64,000 nt of DNA from Alcaligenaceae bacterium. GTDB taxonomy: Bacteria > Pseudomonadota > Gammaproteobacteria > Burkholderiales > Burkholderiaceae_B. The notes below the pieces were generated by a model. That model ran no database searches and had not been told where the DNA came from. It saw only the letters and a list, made by a program, of their open reading frames with translations. The translations under genes and the position numbers were made by a program. The DNA is taken from positions 91,678 to 155,677 of the forward strand of contig JACCER010000009.1 in the NCBI GenBank assembly GCA_013416445.1, given 5' to 3'. Shown one piece after another: positions 38,057 to 47,913 of the stretch. Position 1 is the stretch's first letter, and each line of letters starts with the position of its first letter.

Positions 38057-41000
38057 GGTTATTCACCCTGTTCATCTTGCGTCCTGTAGGCACTACCCTG
38101 TTGTGCCTGGCGCTGGTGTTGACAGGGGGTATGGCTTTTTTCTTTTTGCCCGTTTCGCCGTTGCCGCAAATGGATTTTCCCATGATCTCGGTAACAGCCA
38201 GCATGGCGGGCGCCAGCCCTGAAACCATGGCTTCCAGCGTGGCCACGCCGCTAGAGCAGTCTTTGGGGGCCATTGCCGGCGTCAGCGACATGAGCTCGCG
38301 CAGTTCCGAGGGTTCTACGCGCATTTCGCTGATGTTCGACATGAATAAAGACATCAACGGCGCGGCGCGCGATGTGCAGGCGGCGATCAATGCGGCGCGC
38401 AGCATGCTGCCGTCCAGCTTGCGCAATAATCCCACCTACCGCAAGGTCAACCCGGCTTCATCGCCTATCATGGTGCTGGCGCTGACTTCCCGCACATCGA
38501 CTCAGGGCCGCTTATATGATCTGGCTTCGACGGTGTTGGGGCAAAAGGTGTCGCAGGTGCCCGGAGTCGGGGAAGTACAGGTGGGCGGCAGTTCCTTGCC
38601 GGCTATTCGCGTCAGCCTGAATCCACTGGCCTTGACCAGCGCGGGGGTGTCTCTCGACGAAGTACGCGCCGCCCTGTCCAGCGCCAATACCATGCGCCCC
38701 AATGGCGTGGTGGAAAATGATCAGCATCATTGGCAGGTCAGTTCGGGCGGGCAACTGAACAAGGCTGCGCAATATCGGCCCCTGATCGTGGCGTGGCGTG
38801 ATGGCTCACCGGTGCGTGTACAAGATATTGCCACCGTCGCGGATTCGGTCGAAGATCTTTTCAATACGGGCTTTTTCAACGACCAGCGCGCTGTGCTGTT
38901 GGTGATACGGCGTCAGGCCGACGCCAACATCATAGAAACGGTAGACGCCATACGCAATCAGTTGCCGGCTTTCGAAGCCTTGTTGCCTGCCGATGTAATG
39001 CTGACGGTGGCGCAGGACCGCACGCCCAGCATACGGGCTTCGTTGTACGAGGCCGAACTGACCTTGATGATTGCTGTTGCGCTGGTGGTGCTGGTGGTGT
39101 TGCTGTTTTTGCGCAACATACGCGCCGCGCTGATTCCGGCGATTGCCGTGCCGGCCTCGCTGATCACCACTTTCAGCCTGATGCTGTTGTTTGGCTATAC
39201 CTTGAATACGATTTCGCTTATGGCGTTGATCGTTGCCACGGGCTTTGTAGTGGATGATGCCATCGTCGTGCTCGAGAACATCATGCGCCATATAGAAAAA
39301 GGCGTGGCGCCGTTACGCGCGGCCATACGGGGTGTCAAGGAAGTCGGCTTTACCGTGCTGGCCATGAGCCTGTCCCTGGTTGCTGTTTTCATTCCCTTGC
39401 TGCTGATGAGCGGTTTGCCGGGGCGTCTGTTCCGGGAGTTCGCGGTGACGCTGTCGGTATCCATACTGATTTCCCTGCTGCTGTCGGTAACACTGACACC
39501 CATGATGTGCGCATATATGCTGCGTGCAAAAAAAGAGCACAAGCCGCGTCGCAGTGGTGTGCTGACACGGGCTTTCCAGGCCATGGGCGAGGTATTCTGG
39601 AGCGGCTACAAGCGCTCGCTGGCCTGGTCGCTGGCGCATGGCCGCACAATGATGTTGCTGCTGGCCGCCACGATAGGGCTTAATTTTTATCTGTATGCCG
39701 TGGTGCCGAAAGGCTTTTTTCCTCAGCAGGATACCGGGCAGTTGCTGGGTTTTTTCCGAGTTGACCAGGGCACTTCGTTTCAGGCTATGTTGCCCAAGCT
39801 TGACCGTTTCAGGGAGACCCTGCTGCAAGACCCCGCCATACAAAGTGTTAGCGGTTATGCAGGAGGGCGTGGCGGCAGCAACTCCAGCTTCATGCAGATA
39901 CAGCTAAAGCCCTTGAGCGAGCGTGATGTCAGCGCCAACGATGTCGTGAATCGACTGCGCAGCAAGTTTACGGGCGTACCTGGCGCACGTCTGGTTTTGG
40001 TGCCGCAGCAAGATATCTTTGTGGGGCGTCAAAGCAGCTCGGGTTCTTACGACTACACACTGATGGCCAGCGATCTGGCCTTGCTTAAAACCTGGCTGCC
40101 CATAGTGCAAAAGGCGCTGGCGGCGCTCCCCGAGCTGGTCGACGTTGATACCGACGTGGAAGACAAGGGCAGGCGCGTGGAACTGGTGATAGATCGCGAC
40201 GAGGCTACCCGGCTGGGGGTGAATATGGCCATGATTGCGTCAGTGCTGAACAATTCTTTTAGCCAGCGCCAGGTGTCGGTCATATATGGCCCTTTGAATC
40301 AATATCATGTGGTCATGGGGGTAGATGAGCAGTACGCGCAAGATGCCGAATCCCTGAAGCGAGTGCAGGTGGTTACAACGGATGGCGGGCGAATTCCCTT
40401 GTCTGCCTTTGCCCGGTTCGAAGTAGGCAGCGCACCGCTTAGCGTCAGCCACGAGGGCTTGTTTGCCGCTGACTCTGTGTCATTCAGCCTTGCGCCGGGT
40501 GTGTCGCTGGAACAAGCTACGCGCGCCATAGACGATGCTGTCGCTCGTACCGGCCTGCCTACCCAGGAAATACAGGCTGGCTTCCAGGGTACGGCCCAGG
40601 CCATGCAGGAAGTCATGGGCCAGCAGCCCTGGCTGATACTGGCGGCATTGGTGACCATGTATATTGTTCTGGGAATACTTTACGAAAGCTATGTGCATCC
40701 AATTACGATTTTATCGACGCTGCCATCGGCGGGCATAGGCGCTTTGCTGGCGCTGATCATGCTGGGCGAAGAGTTCACGCTTATTGCCTTGATAGGTGTA
40801 TTCCTGCTGATAGGCATAGTCAAGAAAAACGCCATCATGATGGTGGATTTCGCCTTGCTCGCCGAGCGTCGCGATGGGCTGACTTCACGCGAAGCCATTT
40901 ATCAGGCTTGCCTGGTGCGCTTTCGCCCCATCATGATGACGACCGTGTCTGCCTTATTTGGCGCGCTGCCCCTGGTGTTGGCGTCGGGCGCTGGTGTCGA

Positions 41001-41163
41001 GATGCGCCGGCCCTTGGGTCTGACCATAGTAGGCGGGTTGATTCTTAGCCAGATACTTACCCTGTATACAACACCGGTGGTGTATTTGTATCTGGATCGT
41101 TTCAGGTTATGGGCCAAAAGCAAAAGAAAACCTGGGGTAGAAGGGGATTATGTGCGCTCTTGA
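38053..41163 (+). CDS. muxC: RND multidrug efflux pump subunit (MdtC/MuxC-like)
   Basis: 1036 residues. Same architecture as the preceding subunit and clearly a paralogue: [62 protein letters not shown] with the aspartate pair, [22 protein letters not shown], and [19 protein letters not shown]. It overlaps muxB by 4 bp, so translation is coupled. Substrates of relatives include novobiocin, aztreonam and bile salts. Confidence 0.93.
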   Translation: MRLFTLFILRPVGTTLLCLALVLTGGMAFFFLPVSPLPQMDFPMISVTASMAGASPETMASSVATPLEQSLGAIAGVSDMSSRSSEGSTRISLMFDMNKDINGAARDVQAAINAARSMLPSSLRNNPTYRKVNPASSPIMVLALTSRTSTQGRLYDLASTVLGQKVSQVPGVGEVQVGGSSLPAIRVSLNPLALTSAGVSLDEVRAALSSANTMRPNGVVENDQHHWQVSSGGQLNKAAQYRPLIVAWRDGSPVRVQDIATVADSVEDLFNTGFFNDQRAVLLVIRRQADANIIETVDAIRNQLPAFEALLPADVMLTVAQDRTPSIRASLYEAELTLMIAVALVVLVVLLFLRNIRAALIPAIAVPASLITTFSLMLLFGYTLNTISLMALIVATGFVVDDAIVVLENIMRHIEKGVAPLRAAIRGVKEVGFTVLAMSLSLVAVFIPLLLMSGLPGRLFREFAVTLSVSILISLLLSVTLTPMMCAYMLRAKKEHKPRRSGVLTRAFQAMGEVFWSGYKRSLAWSLAHGRTMMLLLAATIGLNFYLYAVVPKGFFPQQDTGQLLGFFRVDQGTSFQAMLPKLDRFRETLLQDPAIQSVSGYAGGRGGSNSSFMQIQLKPLSERDVSANDVVNRLRSKFTGVPGARLVLVPQQDIFVGRQSSSGSYDYTLMASDLALLKTWLPIVQKALAALPELVDVDTDVEDKGRRVELVIDRDEATRLGVNMAMIASVLNNSFSQRQVSVIYGPLNQYHVVMGVDEQYAQDAESLKRVQVVTTDGGRIPLSAFARFEVGSAPLSVSHEGLFAADSVSFSLAPGVSLEQATRAIDDAVARTGLPTQEIQAGFQGTAQAMQEVMGQQPWLILAALVTMYIVLGILYESYVHPITILSTLPSAGIGALLALIMLGEEFTLIALIGVFLLIGIVKKNAIMMVDFALLAERRDGLTSREAIYQACLVRFRPIMMTTVSALFGALPLVLASGAGVEMRRPLGLTIVGGLILSQILTLYTTPVVYLYLDRFRLWAKSKRKPGVEGDYVRS

Positions 41164-41231
41164 TAGTCGTTGACTCGGCCAATAGCGCCTTACAAAATCT
41201 GCAAATCCTTGTCCGAAAAATATAAATAAAC

Positions 41232-42704
41232 ATGAATACTCTTACCTTGCTGCGCCTCGCAAAAATCACCCTCTGGAAACCCCTGGCGGTCGCCGGCGTG
41301 TTGCTGCTGGGCGCCTGCGCCGTCGGTCCCGATTACCAACGGCCAGATCAAGACATAGGTGCTTCTTACAAAGAAATCAACAGCGCGCAGACAAGCAATG
41401 ACAGTGCTGCAACTAGCCCAACACCAGGCTGGGTGATCGCCCAACCCAGCGATGCGGCCTTGCGTGGCGACTGGTGGCAATTATTCAATGACGCTGTCTT
41501 AAGCGGCTTGATGGAAACCTTGCAAAACGCCAATCTCAGCATTGCTCAGGCGGAAGCGCAGTATCGACAGTCGCAAGCCTTGCTGCAATCGGCCAGGTCG
41601 GGTTTTTTTCCAACCCTGGGATCCTCAGCTTCCGCCACACGTTCAGGTACTGGCAGCAATGGTGGAAACAGCCCCAGCAATCAATACACGCTAAGCGGTA
41701 ATGTCAGTTGGGAACCCGACTTATGGGGCAAAGTGCGTCGCACGGTTGAGTCCAGCCAGGCGGGTCTGGAAGCCAGTGCCGCCGATGTCGCCACAACGCG
41801 CTTAAGCATGCAGTCCACTTTGGCGCAAACCTACTTTCGTCTGCGCGTAATGGACGCGGAACAACGTTTGTTGCAGCAAACCGTCAACGCCTACGAGCGT
41901 TCCCTGGCCATGACGCAGAACCGGTATCAGGCGGGAGTTGCGGCGCAGGCCGATGTGGCGGTGTCGCGTACACAGCTGGAAAATACGCGCACCCAATTGC
42001 TGGCTCTGGACTGGCAACGCGCACAACTGGAGCATGCCATCGCCGTGTTGGTGGGGTTGCCTCCATCCGGCTTTGCCATGAATGCCGCGCAGGTATTGGG
42101 TACGGTGCCGGTCATTCCTGTGGGCTTGCCTTCACAACTGCTGCAAAGACGCCCCGATGTGGCGGCCGCCGAGCGGCGCACCGCCGAGGCGAATGCCCAG
42201 ATAGGTGTGGCCCAGGCGGCCTGGTTTCCTGATCTGAGCCTTAGCGCGCAAGCCGGCTTTCGCAGCGGGCAGTGGGCACAATGGCTTACCGCCCCTGCCA
42301 GCTTCTGGTCGCTGGGCCCGATATTGGCATTGACCTTATTCGACGGTGGCGCGCGGCAGGCTCAACTTGAGAAGGCTCGTGCCGGTTACGATGCACAGGT
42401 AGCCACCTATCGGCTGACTGTGCTGACAGCGCTGCGCGAAGTCGAAGATTACCTGGTGCAACTGCATGTGCTGGGGCAAGAGCAAGTGACCCAGGGCCGC
42501 GCCCTGGATGCTGCCCGCGAATCCTTGCGCCTGACACAAAACCAGTACGATGCCGGCCTGATCGATTATTTAAGCGTGATCCAGGTCGAGACCACGGCAC
42601 TCAGTACTGAACGGGCGGCGCTGCAACTGACCGCAGACCGCCTGGTCGCCAGCGTGCAATTGATCGCCGCGCTGGGTGGAGGCTGGGAAGTGGCTGAGCA
42701 ATGA
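41232..42704 (+). CDS. Outer membrane efflux lipoprotein, NodT/OprM family (OpmB-like)
   Basis: 490 residues. Signal with lipobox LLLGAC, then AVGPDYQRPDQ, the standard start of NodT-type factors. Two outer membrane efflux domains: ANLSIAQAEAQYRQSQALLQSARSGFFPTLGSSAS, YTLSGNVSWEPDLWGKVRRTVESSQ and TYFRLRVMDAEQRLLQQTVNAYERSLAMTQNRYQAG; the C-terminal half mirrors this with SFWSLGPILALTLFDGGARQAQLEKARAGYDAQVATYRLTVLTALREVEDYL. It completes the tripartite pump; 68 bp after muxC. Confidence 0.92.
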   Translation: MNTLTLLRLAKITLWKPLAVAGVLLLGACAVGPDYQRPDQDIGASYKEINSAQTSNDSAATSPTPGWVIAQPSDAALRGDWWQLFNDAVLSGLMETLQNANLSIAQAEAQYRQSQALLQSARSGFFPTLGSSASATRSGTGSNGGNSPSNQYTLSGNVSWEPDLWGKVRRTVESSQAGLEASAADVATTRLSMQSTLAQTYFRLRVMDAEQRLLQQTVNAYERSLAMTQNRYQAGVAAQADVAVSRTQLENTRTQLLALDWQRAQLEHAIAVLVGLPPSGFAMNAAQVLGTVPVIPVGLPSQLLQRRPDVAAAERRTAEANAQIGVAQAAWFPDLSLSAQAGFRSGQWAQWLTAPASFWSLGPILALTLFDGGARQAQLEKARAGYDAQVATYRLTVLTALREVEDYLVQLHVLGQEQVTQGRALDAARESLRLTQNQYDAGLIDYLSVIQVETTALSTERAALQLTADRLVASVQLIAALGGGWEVAEQ

Positions 42705-42766
42705 ATTGAGTTGGATTACGAGTCTACTCGAACTGTATCTGAAGTATCCGGAGTGCCCATATATGG

Positions 42767-43075
42767 CTAGGGCATATCCAAACTCATAGGGTTGGTGCCG
42801 GCTCTGGAAATTTTTTCTTGATGTTCTTTGGGCAAAAGAGGCTCTACCTCAAAGGTTGCGGGGATGTTTTCCGACCACTGATTCACCAACTTGTGGATGT
42901 CTTCAGGTCTCTCCACGTCAAAGATGACGACAGCACCACGCCCCAGTTTGGTATACACATGCTTGGCAACCCCAATACTAATCTGGTGATTGATCCAGTC
43001 CCACCAGAGAGTCTGGTTCTTACGAATGGTTGAGGGTTGCTGGGGAAATGGGGTGCTGATTACGAGAAATAACAT
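42767..43075 (-). CDS. Small dimeric alpha/beta-barrel-like protein (DUF3303/muconolactone isomerase-like)
   Basis: 102 residues from ATG 43073-43075, preceded by AAAGGAG on the minus strand; the frame extends further upstream but that part is not convincing. MLFLVISTPFPQQPSTIRKNQTLWWDWINHQ, then YTKLGRGAVVIFDVERPEDIHKLVNQWSENIPATFEVEPLLP has the beta-alpha-beta pattern of ferredoxin-like dimers. No catalytic residues can be assigned. Stand-alone gene. Confidence 0.65.
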   Translation of the reverse strand: MLFLVISTPFPQQPSTIRKNQTLWWDWINHQISIGVAKHVYTKLGRGAVVIFDVERPEDIHKLVNQWSENIPATFEVEPLLPKEHQEKISRAGTNPMSLDMP

Positions 43076-43197
43076 GTTTGCTCCTTTGAATTGTTCGTGA
43101 CAATTTAAATTTGCCACCCCGACGGGACGGCATAAACTTGATTTTGTTAAGTATCGGCACGCGTCTAATCCAGGCATTTTTATCACAGGGCCTGTGT

Positions 43198-43228
43198 CAG
43201 GTCACGCCGAGCTAATCCGACCTACGAG
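43198..43228. repeat. Dispersed palindromic repeat, copy 6 (overlaps M20 peptidase stop)
   Basis: CAGGTCACGCC... ...GCTAATCCGACCTACG. Read on the minus strand it begins CGTAGGTCGGATTAGC, and its TAG (complement of 43222-43224) is the stop codon of the M20 peptidase. Confidence 0.8.
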
Positions 43229-44382
43229 TCAAGGTTTGAAATGGTAATGGCAACGGCTTGCGCACGAGGCACGAAAGTATCGATTTCCATGTATTCATCC
43301 GGCGTGTGCGGCTTGCCGCCTACCGGGCCGGTGGCGCACAGGGTGGTGCATCCCAGGCTGGACGTTATGCCCGAGTCGGCGCATCCACCACTGAACTGTT
43401 CGCCAGCGGTATGGCCCAGTGTTTGAAGGGCATCGCGGTATAGCGCATAAAGCTGCGCTGAGGCCGGCGTGGTCACAAAGGGGCTGAATTCACCGATGAT
43501 CTTCCAATCGGAGCGCGTACCCGGCACATAGCTGGTTTCGACAATGCCAGACACGGCTTCCAGCAGTTTTTCGCGATCATCCAGGGTAAAAATACGCAAA
43601 TCCACACCTGCACTCGCATGGGGAGCCGTGGTGTTGACTGATTGCCCACCCGAGATCAGGCCTACGTTCACCGTGACGCCTTTTTCCAGATCAGTGAGCT
43701 TGTTGAGTTCGGTGATTTTCAGCGCCAGTTCGTTGATCGCGCTGATGCCATCAGAAAAATTGGCGCCGGAATGTGCCGCTTTGCCGTAGATGTTCAGTTC
43801 AAGGAAAATACCCCCCTTGCGCCCGGTCACGACGTCGCCATTAGGCCTGCCGGGTTCAGCGTTAAAGACAGTTCCGGCTTTTTTGGCAAATGTTTCTATG
43901 ACGCCTCTTGAGGTCGGTGAGCCGATTTCTTCGTCGTTGGTGAATAGCCCGATTAGCGGCGAGTGCGTGCCGCCAAATTTGGCGTAGGCAGCCAGGATAA
44001 AGGCGTTCATGGCGATGCCGGCTTTCATGTCGGCTACACCAGGGCCATAGGCGCGTTCGCCCTTGATTGTGAACGGGCGGTTTTGCGCTTCGCCCGCTGG
44101 GAATACCGTATCGCAATGGCCCATGAGCAGTATGGGCTTGTTGCTGCTTGCTTGCGGGCTGGCGACTTCTACCGAAATCGCATTGCTGACGCCTTCGTGC
44201 TCGTGCCACGCAACCTGCAAACCAAAGGGCTTGAAAAATGTTTCCAGGCGCTTGAAGACATTGATGACTCCTGGCTTGTCGTAGCTGTTGGAATCAATGT
44301 TCACCAGATCTGCGAGCAGGCCCAGCATGTTGTCGTGCTGGCTGGCCAGCCAGTCGGTGATCTGCTGTGTATTGTCGGTCAT
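43222..44382 (-). CDS. M20 family metallopeptidase, glutamate carboxypeptidase-like
   Basis: 386 residues. Two-zinc hydrolase motifs: ILLMGHCDTVFP (His and Asp), GPGVADMKAGIAM (bridging Asp), LFTNDEEIGSPTSR (catalytic Glu pair), NAEPGRPNGDVVTGRKGG (Glu ligand), and the final His in VGGKPHTPDEYMEID. The dimerisation insert is at about 190-300 (GKAAHSGANFSDGISAINELA). No signal peptide, so cytoplasmic, unlike the secreted Pseudomonas carboxypeptidase G2 it resembles. Substrate could be a glutamyl conjugate or other acyl amino acid. Confidence 0.88.
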   Translation of the reverse strand: MTDNTQQITDWLASQHDNMLGLLADLVNIDSNSYDKPGVINVFKRLETFFKPFGLQVAWHEHEGVSNAISVEVASPQASSNKPILLMGHCDTVFPAGEAQNRPFTIKGERAYGPGVADMKAGIAMNAFILAAYAKFGGTHSPLIGLFTNDEEIGSPTSRGVIETFAKKAGTVFNAEPGRPNGDVVTGRKGGIFLELNIYGKAAHSGANFSDGISAINELALKITELNKLTDLEKGVTVNVGLISGGQSVNTTAPHASAGVDLRIFTLDDREKLLEAVSGIVETSYVPGTRSDWKIIGEFSPFVTTPASAQLYALYRDALQTLGHTAGEQFSGGCADSGITSSLGCTTLCATGPVGGKPHTPDEYMEIDTFVPRAQAVAITISNLDS

Positions 44383-44500
44383 TGGAGTGCCTTGTGGTTG
44401 AGGGGGGATATAAAAGAAGGTGGGTGTGTCGGATTACACTGCCACAAGCATACAAGCATCTCTGCTACCCAGGCGGATGTCAACGTCCAAGCCATCATAT

Positions 44501-45517
44501 TTACCCGAGCAACTGCCGGATTCCTGCAATACCATGCGCGCCGTGCTGCCGGGCCAGCTTGACGGTGGCTGCCGACTGCCCGCCTATCGCGAATACAGGC
44601 AGGTTCGCTTGTTCGGCCAATTCGGCAAATTGCTCCCAGCCCATGCCAGGCTGGCCAGGGTGGCTAGGCGTATCAAGCACATGCCCCAGCACTACAAAAT
44701 CAGCGTTCAACTTACGTGCTGCAAGCAGGTCATCGGCAGTGTGAGCCGATACACCAATAAGCTGTGACGGGGTATCTGGAATATTGCCTGGCGTTGCCGT
44801 TGGCTGCGCGGCGGCTTTGTCTGCGGCATAGCGTAGTGCTTCCGGTGAACTGGTATCGGTCGCGCGAAAATGCACGCCATCGGCTTGCGCCCACCAGCTT
44901 TCGGGGTGAGCGCTATTGACCAGACAGCGCGCGCCAAATTCGTGACAGCGTTGGACAACCTGCAGGAACGCCGCATGAATATCGGCCTCTGCCTGGTTGG
45001 CTGCCCAGGCGGGCTCGCGAAACTGCACCAGTTTCATGCCGCCTTGCAGCGCAGCCGTCAATTTGCCCAGAAACGGCGCCAGGCCGGTGCTGTTGCCTAT
45101 TGATGTCAACAGGTATTGATCGGGCAAGCGCAGCCAGCGCAAGGGTGGTTCTGTGGCGGGCAGCAAGGGTGCAAGCGTCAGTGACTGTTGCGGATCGACC
45201 CAGGCCAATCGCTGGTTTTCCATACCGTTGGGCTCACCCGTCCAGCCGGTTACCCGGCAAAAAGCCAGGCGCACGATATTGACTTCATATTCATGGGTGT
45301 AGGTAACCCATGGCGTGGCTTCGGTCACGTCGATATCCAGTTCTTCCTTCAATTCCCTGGCCAGCGCCTCGAGCACGCTTTCGCCTGCTTCTATCTTGCC
45401 GCCGGGCAATTCCCACCAGCCTGACCAGGGTTTGCCGTCGGGACGTTGGGCCAGCAACAGGGAGCCATCGGCGCGCAGGATCAGGCCTGCGGCAACATTG
45501 ATAAACGGTTTAGACAT
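44501..45517 (-). CDS. Nudix hydrolase fused to ThiE-like domain
   Basis: 338 residues from ATG 45515-45517 (the frame stays open to 45754, inside the neighbouring gene; MSKPFINVAAGLILRADGSLLLAQRPDGKPW is the true MutT-type start). Nudix box GGKIEAGESVLEALARELKEEL at about 37-58, consistent with 8-oxo-dGTP pyrophosphatase. Residues about 140-338 are a TIM barrel like thiamine phosphate synthase: LVQFREPAW, CLVNS, GVHFRATD, IGVSAHTADDL, DFVVLGHVLDTPSHPGQPGMGWEQFAEL, VFAIGGQSAATVKLARQHGAHGIAGIRQLL. The usual ThiE residues are partly replaced, so thiamine synthesis is uncertain. Such fusions are known in proteobacteria. Confidence 0.88.
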   Translation of the reverse strand: MSKPFINVAAGLILRADGSLLLAQRPDGKPWSGWWELPGGKIEAGESVLEALARELKEELDIDVTEATPWVTYTHEYEVNIVRLAFCRVTGWTGEPNGMENQRLAWVDPQQSLTLAPLLPATEPPLRWLRLPDQYLLTSIGNSTGLAPFLGKLTAALQGGMKLVQFREPAWAANQAEADIHAAFLQVVQRCHEFGARCLVNSAHPESWWAQADGVHFRATDTSSPEALRYAADKAAAQPTATPGNIPDTPSQLIGVSAHTADDLLAARKLNADFVVLGHVLDTPSHPGQPGMGWEQFAELAEQANLPVFAIGGQSAATVKLARQHGAHGIAGIRQLLG

Positions 45518-45558
45518 GAAGCGTAGTGTAATGGTTAAGGGCAGGCGTGGTGATGGTG

Positions 45559-46425
45559 TCAAACATGGCGGGCCGCCCAGTCGCGGGCAAACTGGCGGGC
45601 CACGCGACCCGACCGTGAGCCGCGCTCCAGCGCCCATTGCAGCGCTTCGGTGCGCGAGGCCTCGATATCGGCGGTCGAGCAACCGTGCTCTTGCAACCAG
45701 TAGTACACGATGTCCAGGTAGTCGTCTTGTTTGAATGGATAAAACGACAGCCACAAGCCAAAGCGTTCCGACAGTGAGATTTTTTCTTCTACGGTTTCTC
45801 CAGGATGGATTTCGCCGTCGCTCTGGTGCTGGGCAGTCAGGTTTTCGCTCATGTATTCCGGCATCAGGTGCCGGCGATTCGATGTGGCGTATATAAGTAC
45901 GTTATCGCCCGAGGCGCTGACAGAGCCGTCGAGCACCGATTTCAGGGCTTTGTAGCCAGGCTCGCCTTCTTCAAAAGACAGGTCGTCGCAGAAAATAATG
46001 TAGCGTTCGGGGCGTGCGCAGACCAGATCAACGATGTCGCCCAGATCGCCCATGTCGGCTTTGTCGACCTCGATCAGGCGCAGTCCCTGGCCGGCGTAGG
46101 TGGCCAGCATGGCCTTGACCAGAGAGCTTTTGCCCGTGCCGCGAGCGCCTGTCATCAATACATTGTTGGCTGGCTTTTTGCTCAGGAAATGCCGCGTATT
46201 GCGGTCGATGATGTTTTTTTGGCGTTCAATGTGCTGCAAGTCATCAAGGTGGATGGTCGATACATTAGCTACGGCATCCAGCCAGCCGCGTGCACCGCGC
46301 TTGCGCCATCTGTAGGCGTGCGCCGACCAGTCTGTTTCGGGCGGGGCCGGGGGGAGCCATGCTTCCAGTTGCGCCAGAACACGCTCGGCGCGACTAATAA
46401 GCAAGCTAAGGTCAATGGCTGTCAC
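45559..46425 (-). CDS. DUF815 family AAA ATPase
   Basis: 288 residues from GTG 46423-46425, which has AAGGAG six bases upstream; the open frame goes on to TTG 46443. Walker A LMTGARGTGKSSLVKAML, Walker B YIIFCDDLSFE, sensor-like LIYATSNRRHLMPE, then SLSERFGLWLSFYPFKQDDYLDIVYYWLQEHG and RSGRVARQFARDW. A single-domain AAA+ protein of unknown role, commonly beside Nudix or ispB genes in betaproteobacteria. Located 41 bp before the Nudix gene on the same strand. Confidence 0.88.
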   Translation of the reverse strand: MTAIDLSLLISRAERVLAQLEAWLPPAPPETDWSAHAYRWRKRGARGWLDAVANVSTIHLDDLQHIERQKNIIDRNTRHFLSKKPANNVLMTGARGTGKSSLVKAMLATYAGQGLRLIEVDKADMGDLGDIVDLVCARPERYIIFCDDLSFEEGEPGYKALKSVLDGSVSASGDNVLIYATSNRRHLMPEYMSENLTAQHQSDGEIHPGETVEEKISLSERFGLWLSFYPFKQDDYLDIVYYWLQEHGCSTADIEASRTEALQWALERGSRSGRVARQFARDWAARHV

Positions 46426-46513
46426 TGCTGTCTCCTTGGACAAATCGCAAACAAAGCAGCATTATCGCCAATTTGGGGCGGCTGATTACAGCCATGCCTT
46501 AATTTACGTCACG

Positions 46514-46519
46514 TATAAT
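46514..46519 (+). promoter_or_regulatory. Candidate -10 box for ispB
   Basis: TATAAT, 62 bp before the ispB start codon, in the 156-bp gap between the divergent DUF815 and ispB genes. No good -35 box was recognised upstream. Confidence 0.4.
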
Positions 46520-46581
46520 CTCATTCTTGATCGTTTTATCTTGGCGATCTCATCACTACTAACTTTCAGCCGGACCTCGCT

Positions 46582-47547
46582 TTGAACCTTAACGAGCTAA
46601 TTGCCCCCATTTCGAACGACATGAAAGCAGTCGATGCGGTCATACGCAGCCGCCTTGATTCTGAAGTCGTCCTGATACGCACCATAGGCGACTACATCGT
46701 CGGTGCGGGCGGCAAGCGTATGCGGCCAGCCATGGTGCTTATGGTGGCAAGGGCATTGGGCTACGAAGGCAGCACTCATCAATTGCTGGCGGCAGTGGTT
46801 GAATTCATTCATACCGCCACGCTGCTGCACGACGATGTCGTCGACGAATCCGACATGCGCCGTGGGCGCGGTACTGCCAACGCCGTATTCGGTAACGCCG
46901 CCAGCGTGCTGGTGGGCGATTACCTGTATTCGCGCTCATTTGAAATGATGGTCGAATCGAACTCCATGCCCGCTATGGCGGTGTTGTCCAGCGCGACTAC
47001 CGTAATTGCCGAGGGCGAAGTCTTGCAGTTGTTGAACGTGCACGACCCTGACGTCTCCATGGAGCGCTACTTGCAAGTGGTGCGCTATAAAACAGCCAAG
47101 CTGTTTGAAGCCGCCGCCCAGGTCGGCGCCATTGTGGCAGGCGCCACACCGCAGCAAGAAACCGCCGCCGCCACGTACGGTCGCCATATCGGCACAGCCT
47201 TCCAGTTAATAGACGATGTGCTCGACTATACCGGCGATGTCGATGCTCTGGGCAAAAACGTGGGCGACGACCTGCGCGAAGGCAAGCCCACCATGCCTTT
47301 GATTCGCGTCATGGAAATTGGCACCAGCCAGCAAAAGCAACTGATACAAGACGCCATACGCACAGGCGAAGCCGATTTCGCGGCAGTGGCCCAAGCCATA
47401 CACGACACCCAGGCGCTGGAATATACCCGCCAGGCTGCGGTGGCCGAAGCCGAACTGGCACGCCAGGCATTGGCTGAATATCCCATTTCCGTTCACCGGG
47501 AATCTTTGTTAGAATTTTGTTCTTTCGCGGTAGAACGCGATCGATAA
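46582..47547 (+). CDS. ispB: IspB, octaprenyl diphosphate synthase
   Basis: 321 residues from TTG 46582. Trans-prenyl synthase: first Asp-rich motif LLHDDVVDESDMRRGRGTANAVFGN, second LIDDVLDYTGDVDALGKNVGDDLREGKPTMPLI, plus GGKRMRPAMVLM at the isopentenyl diphosphate site. It makes the C40 side chain of ubiquinone-8, linking it to ubiE, ubiJ and ubiB in the same window. The rplU-rpmA-obg genes often found beside it are absent here. Confidence 0.94.
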   Translation: MNLNELIAPISNDMKAVDAVIRSRLDSEVVLIRTIGDYIVGAGGKRMRPAMVLMVARALGYEGSTHQLLAAVVEFIHTATLLHDDVVDESDMRRGRGTANAVFGNAASVLVGDYLYSRSFEMMVESNSMPAMAVLSSATTVIAEGEVLQLLNVHDPDVSMERYLQVVRYKTAKLFEAAAQVGAIVAGATPQQETAAATYGRHIGTAFQLIDDVLDYTGDVDALGKNVGDDLREGKPTMPLIRVMEIGTSQQKQLIQDAIRTGEADFAAVAQAIHDTQALEYTRQAAVAEAELARQALAEYPISVHRESLLEFCSFAVERDR

Positions 47548-47601
47548 TCATCCCGTTATTGCCTGGCGGCAGTTAGCTTGCCAGGCAACAAGCTTCAAAA
47601 T

Positions 47602-47678
47602 CGGGGCGTAGCTCAGCCTGGTAGAGTACTACGTTCGGGACGTAGGAGTCGCATGTTCGAATCATGTCGCCCCGACCA
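47602..47678 (+). tRNA. tRNA-Pro (anticodon CGG)
   Basis: A 77-nt cloverleaf can be drawn: acceptor CGGGGCG/CGCCCCG, D arm GCTCAGCCTGGTAGAGT, anticodon stem CTACG/CGTAG with loop TTCGGGA (anticodon CGG), T arm with GTTCGAATC, discriminator A and encoded CCA. Its 3' half is the likely attachment site of the following integrase. Confidence 0.95.
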
Positions 47679-47725
47679 ACGGATTTTATTAAAAGCCCTT
47701 GTAAATCAAGGTGTTGAAAAGCACG

Positions 47726-47754
47726 GTACTGGCCGTGCTTTTTCGTTTTAAGGT
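47726..47754 (+). terminator. Rho-independent terminator after tRNA-Pro
   Basis: Stem AAAGCACGG/CCGTGCTTT around TACTGG, followed by TTTTTCGTTTT. Confidence 0.8.
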
Positions 47755-47913
47755 CGAAAATGGCGGTTTGTGCCAAATCAGTGCCAAATTCGTGATTTTG
47801 CCACTATGAATAGTGCCTATCCGGCCTCTGATTAGACCTAAAGTTGGAGTCGGATTTTCGCTGTTAGTTACTCGCTATACGGGTTTCCAAATTAATGATC
47901 AGGAAACCGTGTT

